This document shows positions 29,812-37,934 of a stretch of DNA of 64,000 nt, one piece after another; positions within the stretch are counted from its first letter, which is position 1; each line of letters starts with the position of its first letter. Source of the stretch: CAVUEG01 sp963740525 (lineage in GTDB: Bacteria > Actinomycetota > Actinomycetes > Propionibacteriales > Nocardioidaceae). The position numbers and the translations under genes are program-made. The notes under the pieces were generated by a model. That model searched no databases and was not told the origin of the DNA. It saw only the letters and a program-made list of their open reading frames with translations. Where the stretch lies: NCBI GenBank assembly GCA_963740525.1, contig CAVUEG010000001.1, positions 124,001-188,000 on the forward strand. Reading direction: 5' to 3'.

Positions 29812-32490
29812 GTGAGCGCCTACGTATTCGACTTCACCGACGGTGACAAGGACCAGAAGGATCTCCTCGGCGGCAAGGGGGCCAACCTCGCCGAGATGAC
29901 GAACCTGGGACTACCGGTCCCGCCGGGGTTCACGATCACGACGGCGGCCTGCCTGGCCTACCTGGACCAGGGGCGCCTGCCCGACGGCCTCGCCGACGAG
30001 GTGACCGCGCACCTGGGCGGCGTCGAGAAGGCGATGGGACGCCGACTGGGCCAGGCAGACGATCCCCTGCTCGTGTCGGTGCGGTCCGGCGCGAAGTTCT
30101 CGATGCCGGGGATGATGGAGACCGTTCTCAACGTCGGCCTCAACGACGAGTCGGTGAGCGGGCTTGCCGCAGTCTCCGGCGACGAGCGCTTCGCCCAGGA
30201 CTCCTACCGGCGCCTGATCCAGATGTTCGGCTCCACCGTCCTGGGAGTCGAGTCCGAGGTGTTCTCCGCCGCCCTCGACTCGCTGAAGCAGGAGCGCGGC
30301 TCCGACAACGACCTCGACCTTGATGTCGACGCGCTGCGAGAGCTGGTCGCGACGTACCAGGAGCTGGTGCGTGAGCACGCGGGGCGGGACTTCCCCCAGG
30401 ACCCGCGCGAGCAGCTCGACCTGGCGGTGCAGGCGGTCTTCGACTCCTGGAACACCGACCGCGCGGTGCTCTACCGCCGCCAGGAGCGGATCCCCGACGA
30501 CCTCGGCACCGCGGTCAACGTCCAGTCGATGGTCTTCGGCAACCAGGGCTCCGACTCCGGGTCCGGCGTGGCCTTCACCCGGGACCCCGCCAGCGGAGCC
30601 CAGGGCATCTACGGCGACTATCTCCAGAACGCCCAGGGCGAGGACGTCGTCGCCGGGATCAGGAACACCGTCTCTCTCGCCGACCTGGCCGAGCTCGACC
30701 GCACCTCGTACGACGAGCTCGTCGCGATCATGGAGAAGCTCGAGAAGCACTACCACGACATGTGCGACATCGAGTTCACCATCGAGCGCGGGAAGCTGTG
30801 GATGCTGCAGACGCGGGTCGGCAAGCGGACCCCCGAGGCGACGTTCCGGATCGCGGTCCACATGGCCGACGAAGAGCTGATCGACCTCGACGAGGCCGTA
30901 CGCCGCACCAGTGGAGCGCAGCTGGCCCAGCTGATGTTCCCCAGCTTCGACGCGAAGGCCCAGCGAACCCTTCTCGCCAAGGGGATGAACGCATCCCCCG
31001 GCGCGGCGGTCGGGAGGGTGGTCTTCGACTCGGACACGGCGGTCGAGTGGGCCGAGCGCGGCGAGGACGTGATCCTGGTCCGCAAGGAGACCAACCCCGA
31101 CGACCTGCGCGGCATGGTCGCCGCGCGCGGCATCCTGACCAGCCGCGGAGGCAAGACCTCGCACGCGGCCGTGGTCGCCCGCGGCATGGGACGCACCTGC
31201 GTGTGTGGCGCGGAGTCGCTGGACGTGAACAGTCGCGACCGGGAGTTCCGGGTGCGCGGCGGTGACATGGTGCGCGAGGGCGACCTGATCTCCATCGACG
31301 GGACCACCGGCGAGGTGTTCGCCGGGGCCGTCCCCGTGACCGACTCCTACATCGTGCGCCACTTCGAGGGTGAGCACGTCGAGCAGGACCTCGTGGTCTC
31401 CGTCGCGAAGATCATGGAGCGCGCCGACGACGCCCGGAGGCTCAGGGTGCGGGCCAACGCCGACACCCCCGAGGACGCTGCCCGTGCCCGTCGCTTCGGC
31501 GCCGAGGGGATCGGCCTGTGCCGCACCGAGCACATGTTCCTCGGCGAGCGGCGCGCCCTGGTCGAGGACCTCATCGTCGCCGAGGACGAGGATTCCCAGC
31601 AGGCAGCTCTGGCCGCGCTCCTTCCCCTGCAGCGCAAGGACTTCGTCGAGATCCTGGAGGTGATGGACGGTCTCCCGGTCACGATCAGGCTGATCGACCC
31701 GCCGCTGCACGAGTTCCTGCCCGACTACACCGAGCTGTCGATCAAGGTCGCCGTCGAGGACGTGCGCGGCAAGCACAACAAGCGACAGCTGAAGCTCTTG
31801 GAGGCGGTCAAGCGACTGCACGAGCAGAACCCGATGCTGGGTCTGCGCGGGGTCCGGCTGGGCATCGTGATCCCGGGACTGTTCACGATGCAGGCACGCG
31901 CGATCCTCGAGGCCGCCGCAGAGCGGCTCGAGGCCGGAGGGGACCCCCAGCCCGAGATCATGATCCCGCTGGTCGGCTCGGTCCGTGAGCTCGACCTGGT
32001 CCGCGAGCAGATCCTGGTCGAGGCCCAGTCGGTCGCGGAGGAGAAGGGCCGGAAGATCCCTCACCGGATCGGGACGATGATCGAGCTCCCCCGTGCCGCG
32101 CTCACGGCCGGACAGATCGCCGAGTCTGCGGAGTTCTTCTCCTTCGGCACCAACGACCTGACCCAGATGACGTGGGGCTTCTCCCGTGACGACGTGGAGG
32201 CTGCGTTCTTCTCGACCTACCTCGACCAGGGCGTCTTCGGTGTCTCGCCCTTCGAGTCGCTCGACGTCGAGGGCGTCGGCGAGCTGGTCAGGGTCGCGGT
32301 CGAGCGCGGTCGTCGTACGCGCCCGGACCTGCACCTGGGAATCTGCGGTGAGCACGGCGGTGACCCAGCCTCGATCCACTTCTTCGACGACGTGGGCCTC
32401 GACTACGTGTCCTGCTCCCCCTTCCGGGTCCCGGTGGCCCGGCTCGAGGCGGGACGCGCCACGCTCGGCGGCGAGCCGCCCCGGCAGTGA
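29812..32490 (+). CDS. ppdK: pyruvate, phosphate dikinase
   Basis: 892 residues, within the family range. It interconverts pyruvate, ATP and phosphate with PEP, AMP and pyrophosphate. The N-terminal ATP-grasp-like region starts LLGGKGANLAEMTNLGLPVPPGF; the phosphohistidine domain has GGKTSHAAVVARG (His near residue 451); the C-terminal PEP/pyruvate barrel has GLCRTEHMF, EIMIPLVGS, FSFGTNDLTQMTWGFSRDD and GICGEHGGDP. These last motifs distinguish it from PEP synthase. GTG 29812 is chosen because the family N-terminus follows at once. The heliorhodopsin gene lies 58 bases downstream. Confidence 0.96.
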   Translation: MSAYVFDFTDGDKDQKDLLGGKGANLAEMTNLGLPVPPGFTITTAACLAYLDQGRLPDGLADEVTAHLGGVEKAMGRRLGQADDPLLVSVRSGAKFSMPGMMETVLNVGLNDESVSGLAAVSGDERFAQDSYRRLIQMFGSTVLGVESEVFSAALDSLKQERGSDNDLDLDVDALRELVATYQELVREHAGRDFPQDPREQLDLAVQAVFDSWNTDRAVLYRRQERIPDDLGTAVNVQSMVFGNQGSDSGSGVAFTRDPASGAQGIYGDYLQNAQGEDVVAGIRNTVSLADLAELDRTSYDELVAIMEKLEKHYHDMCDIEFTIERGKLWMLQTRVGKRTPEATFRIAVHMADEELIDLDEAVRRTSGAQLAQLMFPSFDAKAQRTLLAKGMNASPGAAVGRVVFDSDTAVEWAERGEDVILVRKETNPDDLRGMVAARGILTSRGGKTSHAAVVARGMGRTCVCGAESLDVNSRDREFRVRGGDMVREGDLISIDGTTGEVFAGAVPVTDSYIVRHFEGEHVEQDLVVSVAKIMERADDARRLRVRANADTPEDAARARRFGAEGIGLCRTEHMFLGERRALVEDLIVAEDEDSQQAALAALLPLQRKDFVEILEVMDGLPVTIRLIDPPLHEFLPDYTELSIKVAVEDVRGKHNKRQLKLLEAVKRLHEQNPMLGLRGVRLGIVIPGLFTMQARAILEAAAERLEAGGDPQPEIMIPLVGSVRELDLVREQILVEAQSVAEEKGRKIPHRIGTMIELPRAALTAGQIAESAEFFSFGTNDLTQMTWGFSRDDVEAAFFSTYLDQGVFGVSPFESLDVEGVGELVRVAVERGRRTRPDLHLGICGEHGGDPASIHFFDDVGLDYVSCSPFRVPVARLEAGRATLGGEPPRQ

Positions 32491-32499
32491 GCCGACCCG

Positions 32500-32505
32500 T
32501 AGGTT
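32500..32505 (+). promoter_or_regulatory. probable -10 box for the heliorhodopsin gene
   Basis: TAGGTT fits the actinobacterial TAnnnT -10 consensus, and the same hexamer precedes nucS in this window. Transcription would start near 32512, giving a leader of about 36 bases to ATG 32549. An in-frame GTG at 32513 would then be almost leaderless and would add 12 residues. No clear -35 is seen. Confidence 0.4.
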
Positions 32506-32548
32506 GGTGTCAGTGGCACGTCACCTCAGGTTCGGACAGGGAGCAGAC

Positions 32549-33331
32549 ATGAGCACGCGCGACGGCACCTCAACGTCCACCGGCATCAGCCCCGAGCGCT
32601 TCGCGCGGCTGCGAGCCTGGAACCTCGGGCTGACGGCACTCCACCTGGCACAGGCCGTGGGGATCCTGCTGCTGGCGGGCACCTTCGCGATCACGGTCAC
32701 GTCCTCCTTCCCCGAGGGACCTCCCGGGAGCGCAACCCCGGCGCCCGCGAGCCTGTTCGACGTCCGGATCGGGTGGGCGGTCGCGGTGTTCCTGGGCCTG
32801 GCTGCGCTCGACCACCTGCTGACCGCCACCGTGGCCCGCGGGCCGTACGAGCGGGACCTCCAGCGCGGCATCAACCGGTTCCGCTGGGTGGAGTACTCCG
32901 TCAGCGCCACCCTGATGGTGGTGCTGATCGGGTTCTACTCGGGGATCACCGGCATCAACGCCGTGCTCGCCGTCATCGGCGCCAACGTCGCGATGATCCT
33001 GTTCGGGTGGCTCCAGGAGCTGATGAACCCGCCGGGACGCACCAGCACGACGATGCTGCCGTTCTGGTTCGGGACCCTCGCCGGGCTGGCTCCGTGGGCG
33101 TCGATCGCGGTCAACGTGCTGGGGTCCGAGACGGTGCCGGGCTTCGTCTACGGCATCGTGCTGGCCCAGGGGCTGCTCTTCTTCAGCTTCGGCCTCAACC
33201 AGTGGCTGCAGTACCGCGGAGTCGGTCGGTGGCGCGACTACGCGTTCGGGGAGACGGCGTACCTCGTGCTGAGCCTGGTGGCGAAGTCGCTGCTCGCCTG
33301 GCAGATCTTCGGTGGCTCACTCGCCGGCTGA
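32549..33331 (+). CDS. heliorhodopsin
   Basis: 260 residues with seven hydrophobic segments, a retinal-binding membrane protein of the heliorhodopsin family (distinct from type-1 rhodopsins, with the N-terminus inside the cell). The retinal Schiff-base lysine is Lys246 in LSLVAKSLLAWQIF. The counterion glutamate is Glu115 in RFRWVEYSVSATLM. His32 and His89 match the two conserved histidines of the founding member 48C12 (His23 and His80), with the same 57-residue spacing; Glu107 and Lys241 there correspond to 115 and 246 here. GGGAG lies five bases before ATG 32549. Heliorhodopsins are regarded as light sensors or enzyme modulators rather than strong pumps; the role here is unknown. No carotenoid or retinal gene is in the window. 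Confidence 0.95.
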   Translation: MSTRDGTSTSTGISPERFARLRAWNLGLTALHLAQAVGILLLAGTFAITVTSSFPEGPPGSATPAPASLFDVRIGWAVAVFLGLAALDHLLTATVARGPYERDLQRGINRFRWVEYSVSATLMVVLIGFYSGITGINAVLAVIGANVAMILFGWLQELMNPPGRTSTTMLPFWFGTLAGLAPWASIAVNVLGSETVPGFVYGIVLAQGLLFFSFGLNQWLQYRGVGRWRDYAFGETAYLVLSLVAKSLLAWQIFGGSLAG

Positions 33332-33343
33332 GGCACCCCTCAG
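33328..33343 (+). terminator. short hairpin over convergent stop codons
   Basis: CTGAGG-CACC-CCTCAG forms a perfect 6-bp stem with a 4-base loop. It spans the stop of the heliorhodopsin gene and the stop of the convergent thioredoxin-fold gene, whose stops are only eight bases apart. It may act as a weak bidirectional terminator; there is no T run. Confidence 0.35.
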
Positions 33344-34281
33344 AACAGTGCCGACGCGAGCGCCTGACGACCCTTGAGGACCCTCGGGTCGTCGTTGCCG
33401 ACGGCCGCGAAGAGCCCGAGCAGGTGGTTGCGGGCGGCGTCGCGGTCGGCGTCGGTGGTACGACGCACCAGGTCGACGAGCCGCTTGAAGGCGTCGTCGA
33501 CGTGCCCTCCGAGCAGGTCGAGGTCAGCCACCAGGATCTGGGCCTCGACGTCGTCGGGGTTCTCCGCGGCGGCGGACCGCGCGGCGGTCAGGTCGACCCC
33601 CTGCGTGCGCTGGAGCACCTTGGCCATCGCGAGACCGCCCGAGGCCTCGGTGTCGGCGGGGTTGCCGTCGACAAGCTTCTGGTACTCCGCGACGGCACGG
33701 TCGATGTCGCCTGCCTCGAGCGCATCCTGGGCCGGCTGGTAGCGCGGGTCGACCAGGTCCTCGGCTGCCACGTCCTCGTCGGTCGCGGCCGCGACGGTCC
33801 TCGGCTGGTGCCGCGCCGTCACGCCCTGGGCGGTGACCTGCTGCATGACCGAGGTCAGCGCGGTGCGGAGCTCCTCGAGGGGAGCCACCTGCTGGAACAG
33901 CGGCATGGGACGGCCGTCCATCACCAGCGCCACCATCGGGATCGACGGGATCTGCATCGCCTGCGCGATCTGGGCCGCCTCGTCGACGTCGATCCGGCCG
34001 AGCAGGAACCGCCCTTCGAACTCCTCCGACAGGGTCTGCAGGTCGTCGGCCAGGGTCAGACTTTCGGGCATCTTCGCCGCTGAATAGAAGACGAGCATCA
34101 CCGGCGCGGTCATCGAGCTCTCCAGCACGGCCTGGAAGTTCTGCTCGGTGACGGTCACGGCGTACGACCCGGTGGCTCCCCCAGCGCCGGCAGCACCCTG
34201 CCCCTGCGTGGCCGAGGGAGCGGGCTGCCGGAGAGCGGAGAGGTCGAAGGCGCCGGGACGGGAGAACGGTTGCTGCGTCAT
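33340..34281 (-). CDS. thioredoxin-fold/TPR protein (CnoX/YbbN-like), without the CxxC motif
   Basis: 313 residues. After a Gln/Ala-rich N-terminus of about 40 residues comes a thioredoxin domain (about 41-150: APVMLVFYSAAKMPES, FLLGRIDVDEAAQIAQAMQI, IPSIPMVALVMDG). The usual CxxC is replaced by SAAK (67-70), so it cannot do dithiol exchange. The C-terminal half is a TPR-like helical array (YQPAQDALEAGDIDRAVAEY). YbbN/CnoX proteins are chaperone-linked holdases, so a protein-protection role is likely. It starts nine bases after the CoA-transferase stop, so it is co-transcribed with the acyl-CoA mutase operon, and it is convergent with the heliorhodopsin. Confidence 0.85.
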   Translation of the reverse strand: MTQQPFSRPGAFDLSALRQPAPSATQGQGAAGAGGATGSYAVTVTEQNFQAVLESSMTAPVMLVFYSAAKMPESLTLADDLQTLSEEFEGRFLLGRIDVDEAAQIAQAMQIPSIPMVALVMDGRPMPLFQQVAPLEELRTALTSVMQQVTAQGVTARHQPRTVAAATDEDVAAEDLVDPRYQPAQDALEAGDIDRAVAEYQKLVDGNPADTEASGGLAMAKVLQRTQGVDLTAARSAAAENPDDVEAQILVADLDLLGGHVDDAFKRLVDLVRRTTDADRDAARNHLLGLFAAVGNDDPRVLKGRQALASALF

Positions 34282-34290
34282 GCCCCAATC

Positions 34291-35509
34291 CTAGGGATCG
34301 CCCGCGAGCCCCAGCGCCAGGGCCTCCTCCCACAGCTCCTCACGCACGGCGGGGTGCGCGGAGCGCTCGATCAGCTGCCTGGCCTGGGCTCGCTGGTCGT
34401 GGCCGTAGATCTCGGCCGTGCCCTGCTCGGTCACGACCGCCGACATCTGGAAGGAGGTCACCGGCTCGTCCACCATGGGCACGATCGTCGAGCAGTCCGC
34501 CTTCGGATGCCACGACCGCAGGGCGATCAAGGCCTGGCCCCCGGCGCTGTGCAGGGCACCGACGATGAAGTCGGTCTGCCCGCCGAAGCCGGAGTGGATG
34601 CGGGCGTTGATCCGTGAGGCGTTGGCCTGTCCGAAGAGGTCCACCTGGAGCGCCGTGTTGATGCTGGTCATCGCCGGGTTGCCCGCGATCAGGGCCGGGT
34701 CGTTGGTCTTCTCGGTCCGCTGCATCAGCACCCGGTCGTTGCCGTCGACCCAGGCCAGCAGCTCGGGGGACCCGAACACGAACGACGTCACGACCGGGAC
34801 GTCGGGGTCGAGCGCACCCGCGCGTTCGAGTTCCAGCACGCTGTCGCTGAACATCTCCGTCCAGATCCGCAGCCCCCGCCGCCCGCTCAGACCACGCATG
34901 GTGGCGTCCGGGACCGCCCCGATCCCGGCCTGGAGCGTGGCGCCGTCCGGGACCCGGCCCGCGACCTGGGCGCCGATCTCGGCCGCGGTCTCGTCGACCG
35001 GCACGGGCGGAGCGTCGGCCAGTGGCTCGTCGGCCTCGACGAGCAGGTCGATGTCCCGCACCGGCACCAGAGCGTCCCCCCGGGTGAAGGGCAGGTTCCG
35101 GTTCACCTGGGCCACGACCCGGCCTCCGCGTCGGCGTACCGCGTCCAGAGCGGCCGGGGAGCACGTTGACCTCGACTCCCAGGGAGACCATCCCGTCACG
35201 GGGCGGCGTGGTGTGCACGAGGACGAGGTCGGGAGGCTGGTGGGCCGCGAAGAGCCGGGGAACCATCGAGAGCCGTGCCGGGACGTAGCTCAGCCGCGGG
35301 CTCCGGCGCATGCCCGGGCCGACGAACGGCGTCTCGAGCACGACGCCCTCGCGGTCCGGCACGCCGACCTGGGCGTTGAGCATCCAGAGGCGGTACTCGT
35401 CCAGACCCTGGTCGAGCAGCCGGAGCGTGTGCCACGGCGTCGCGTGGTTGCCGGTGACGACCAGACGCGGGTTAGCCGGCAGGGACGCGAGCACGCTGGT
35501 CAGATCCAC
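34291..35509 (-). CDS. acetyl-CoA hydrolase/CoA-transferase family protein (one frameshift as sequenced)
   Basis: Joined, about 405 residues. The family includes acetyl-CoA hydrolase and 4-hydroxybutyrate or butyrate:acetate CoA-transferases. VTGNHATPWHTLRLLDQGL is near the start. IGAVPDATMRGL, then LRIWTEMFSDSV with the glutamate that would form the glutamyl-CoA thioester, and IHSGFGGQTDFIVGALHSAG follow. An extra C in a C run near 35157 breaks the frame; removing it gives VNVLPAALDAV. It begins with GTG 35509, 37 bases after the mutase stop, so it belongs to the marR-mutase operon. Hydrolase and transferase activity cannot be told apart from sequence alone. Confidence 0.8.
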
Positions 35510-35546
35510 CCGACGAGTATCGCGGCAACCGGCAGGCCGCGGGGGG

Positions 35547-37292
35547 TCAGAAGCGGGCAGGCTCGCGATACTCGCCCCACTCGGCGCGGAGTACGTCGCA
35601 GATCTCGCCCAACGTCGCCTCGGCGCGGCAGGCGTCGAGCATCGCCGGGATCATGTTGTCGGTCGTGCGGGCCGCGTCGATCAGGCGCCCCAGGGCCTCG
35701 TCGACGACGGCCTGGTCGCGGGACTCGCGGCGCTGGGCGAGGTCGCGCACCTGGTCGACCTCGACCTCGTGGCTCACCCGCAGGATCTCCAGGTCGTGGG
35801 TGACCGAGGCGGTGTGGCAGTTGACGCCGACCACCTTCTTGTCGCCCTTCTCGAGGCCGATCTGGTACTGGAAGGCGGCCTCGGCGATCTCGGACATGAA
35901 CCAGCCGTCCTCGATGCCGCGCAGGATCCCCTTGGTCATCGGCCATGCGTTGGCCGTGCGCGCCTGCTGTCCGGCGCTCTCGCGCACCTGCTCGGCGAGC
36001 GTGGCGTGGTCGGAGGCGGAGGTCGTGGACCCACCCATGGACAGGATCTTGTCGAAGATCTCGTAAGCCTCGGCCTCGATCTTGTCCGTCAGCGCCTCGA
36101 CGTACCAGGAGCCGCCGAGCGGGTCGGCCACGTTGACGACGCCGGTCTCCTCCATGATCACCTGCTGGGTGCGCAGGGCGATCTCCGCGGCCTGCTCGGA
36201 CGGCAGCGCCAGCGTCTCGTCGAGGGCGTTGGTGTGCAGTGAGTTCGTCCCACCGAGCACGGCGGCGAGCGCCTCGATGCCGGTGCGGACCACGTTGTTG
36301 TAGGGCTGCTGCGCGGTCAGCGATACACCCGCGGTCTGGGTGTGGAAGCGCAGCCACTGTGCCTTCTCGGTCTTGGCGCCGTACACGTCGCGCAGCCAGT
36401 GCGCCCAGATCCGCCGGGCGGCACGGAACTTCGCGATCTCCTCGAAGAAGTCGAGGTGGCTGTCGAAGAAGAAGCTGAGCCCGGGTGCGAACAGGTCGAC
36501 GTCCAGCCCGCGCGAGAGGCCGAGCTCGACGTACCCGAAGCCGTCGGCGAGCGTGAACGCCAGCTCCTGCGCGGCCGTGGAGCCGGCCTCACGGATGTGA
36601 TAGCCCGAGACCGACAGCGGCTTGTACGCCGGGATCTTCTCGACGCAGTACTCCATCAGGTCACCGATCAGCCGCAGGTGCGGCTCGGGGGTGAACAGCC
36701 ACTCCTTCTGGGCGATGTACTCCTTGAAGATGTCGGTCTGCAAGGTGCCGTTGAGCGTCGAGGTGTCCACCCCGGCCCGCTCGGCGGCGACGATCATCAT
36801 GCAGAAGACCGGGACGGCAGGGCCGCTGATCGTCATCGAGGTGGTGACCTGACCCAGGTCGATCCCATCGAAGAGCGTCTCCATGTCGGCCGCGGTGTCG
36901 ACGGCGACGCCACAGTGCCCGACCTCGCCGAGCGACTGCGGGTCGTCGGAGTCGCGGCCCATCAGCGTCGGCATGTCGAACGCCACCGACAGGCCGCCGC
37001 CGCCGCGCCCCAGGATCATCCGGTAGCGCTCGTTGGTCTGCTGGGCGTTGCCGAAGCCCGCGAACTGGCGGATCGTCCAGGTGCGTCCGCGGTAGCCGGT
37101 GGGGTAGAGCCCGCGCGTGAACGGGAACTCGCCCGGCCACTCGCCGGAGCCGTCCTCCGGCCCGTACGCCGGCTCGACCTCCATGCCCGAGAGGGTGGTG
37201 AAGTCGGCCTTGCGGACCCGGGAGGCCGCGTAGCGCTGCTCCCAACGCTCGCGTGCCGTGCCGCTGTCCGTGCTGGGAACCTGGTCTGCCAT
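35547..37292 (-). CDS. acyl-CoA mutase large subunit (isobutyryl-CoA mutase-like)
   Basis: 581 residues, the catalytic barrel of the methylmalonyl-CoA mutase family without the C-terminal B12-binding domain, so it needs a separate small subunit (none in the window). In TIRQFAGFG, Phe77 replaces the Tyr that contacts the substrate carboxylate in methylmalonyl-CoA mutase; isobutyryl-CoA mutases have Phe here. Other family blocks are ISGPAVPVFCMMIVAAE, GTLQTDIFKEYIAQ, YHIREAGSTAAQELAF and QTAGVSLTAQQPYNN. The likely reaction is isobutyryl-CoA to butyryl-CoA, or a related C4/C5 acyl-CoA. An 18-bp palindrome lies just before the start, next to the marR gene. Confidence 0.88.
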   Translation of the reverse strand: MADQVPSTDSGTARERWEQRYAASRVRKADFTTLSGMEVEPAYGPEDGSGEWPGEFPFTRGLYPTGYRGRTWTIRQFAGFGNAQQTNERYRMILGRGGGGLSVAFDMPTLMGRDSDDPQSLGEVGHCGVAVDTAADMETLFDGIDLGQVTTSMTISGPAVPVFCMMIVAAERAGVDTSTLNGTLQTDIFKEYIAQKEWLFTPEPHLRLIGDLMEYCVEKIPAYKPLSVSGYHIREAGSTAAQELAFTLADGFGYVELGLSRGLDVDLFAPGLSFFFDSHLDFFEEIAKFRAARRIWAHWLRDVYGAKTEKAQWLRFHTQTAGVSLTAQQPYNNVVRTGIEALAAVLGGTNSLHTNALDETLALPSEQAAEIALRTQQVIMEETGVVNVADPLGGSWYVEALTDKIEAEAYEIFDKILSMGGSTTSASDHATLAEQVRESAGQQARTANAWPMTKGILRGIEDGWFMSEIAEAAFQYQIGLEKGDKKVVGVNCHTASVTHDLEILRVSHEVEVDQVRDLAQRRESRDQAVVDEALGRLIDAARTTDNMIPAMLDACRAEATLGEICDVLRAEWGEYREPARF

Positions 37293-37299
37293 GGACCAA

Positions 37300-37317
37300 T
37301 AGTAGGACGTCCTACTA
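37300..37317 (-). promoter_or_regulatory. 18-bp perfect palindrome, probable MarR operator
   Basis: TAGTAGGAC-GTCCTACTA is a perfect inverted repeat with no spacer. It lies between the marR stop (37325) and the mutase ATG (37292), eight bases from the latter. Position and size suit the MarR-family protein encoded next to it as a repressor of the mutase operon, perhaps with an internal promoter here. Confidence 0.65.
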
Positions 37318-37324
37318 GTTTCTC

Positions 37325-37915
37325 CTACTGGGCGTCCTCGGCGGAGCCGTCGCGACCGGCGGGGCCCGAGGTGTCGCCGGTCGAGCCCACCGGGCCCTGC
37401 GGGGCGGCCTCGAAGTCGCCGACGGCTTCCCGGACCGGCCTGAGCAGGGCGGAGAGCGAGCCGAGCTGTTCTGAGGAGAGCGTGCCGAGCGCGAACCTCG
37501 CGGTGACCAGATCGGCGGTCGCCGCCTCGACGAGCGCCCGGCCCGTGGACGTGATCCCGGCCAGCACCGCCCGCCCGTCCTGCGGATGGCGGCGCCGCTC
37601 GACCAGCCCCGCGGCCTCGAGCCGGTCGATGATCGAGGTGATGGACGTCGGGTGCACCTGGAGCCGCTCCCCCATCTTGCCCAGCGGCAGCTCGCCGGCC
37701 CGCGAGAAGGTGAGCAGCACCAGCGCCTCGTAGCGGGCGAAGGTCAGCCCGTGCGGCCTGAGGATCTCGTCGAGCTGGGCCAGGACGAGCTGCTGGACCC
37801 GCATCAGGGAGGTCACGGCATGCATCTGCTCGACCGCTCCCCAGCGCTGGCCCCACTGCCTTGCCGCCTCGTCGATCGGGTCGAACGGCAGTGTGCGTCG
37901 CTGCTTGCCCGGCAT
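37325..37915 (-). CDS. MarR-family transcriptional regulator
   Basis: 196 residues. The winged helix lies about residues 55-125: LTFARYEALVLLTFSRAGEL, LGKMGERLQVHPTSITSIID as recognition region, RLEAAGLVERRRHPQDGRAV as wing. The C-terminal 30 residues are Gly/Pro-rich and probably disordered. It lies directly upstream of the mutase gene on the same strand with the 18-bp palindrome between them. Regulation by an acyl-CoA or a related metabolite is plausible but not shown. Confidence 0.9.
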   Translation of the reverse strand: MPGKQRRTLPFDPIDEAARQWGQRWGAVEQMHAVTSLMRVQQLVLAQLDEILRPHGLTFARYEALVLLTFSRAGELPLGKMGERLQVHPTSITSIIDRLEAAGLVERRRHPQDGRAVLAGITSTGRALVEAATADLVTARFALGTLSSEQLGSLSALLRPVREAVGDFEAAPQGPVGSTGDTSGPAGRDGSAEDAQ

Positions 37916-37934
37916 GTCGCCAGACCCTACTGCC

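Noticed and set aside
29911..32379. Open frame of 822 codons on the - strand opposite ppdK
   Set aside because: An antisense shadow of a well-identified gene. Low-complexity composition, no motif, no ribosome site.
32549..33331. Type-1 (bacteriorhodopsin-like) proton pump
   Set aside because: The third helix has Glu in VEYSVS rather than the DTE/DTD-type pump triplet, and the conserved His pair and lysine context fit heliorhodopsins instead.
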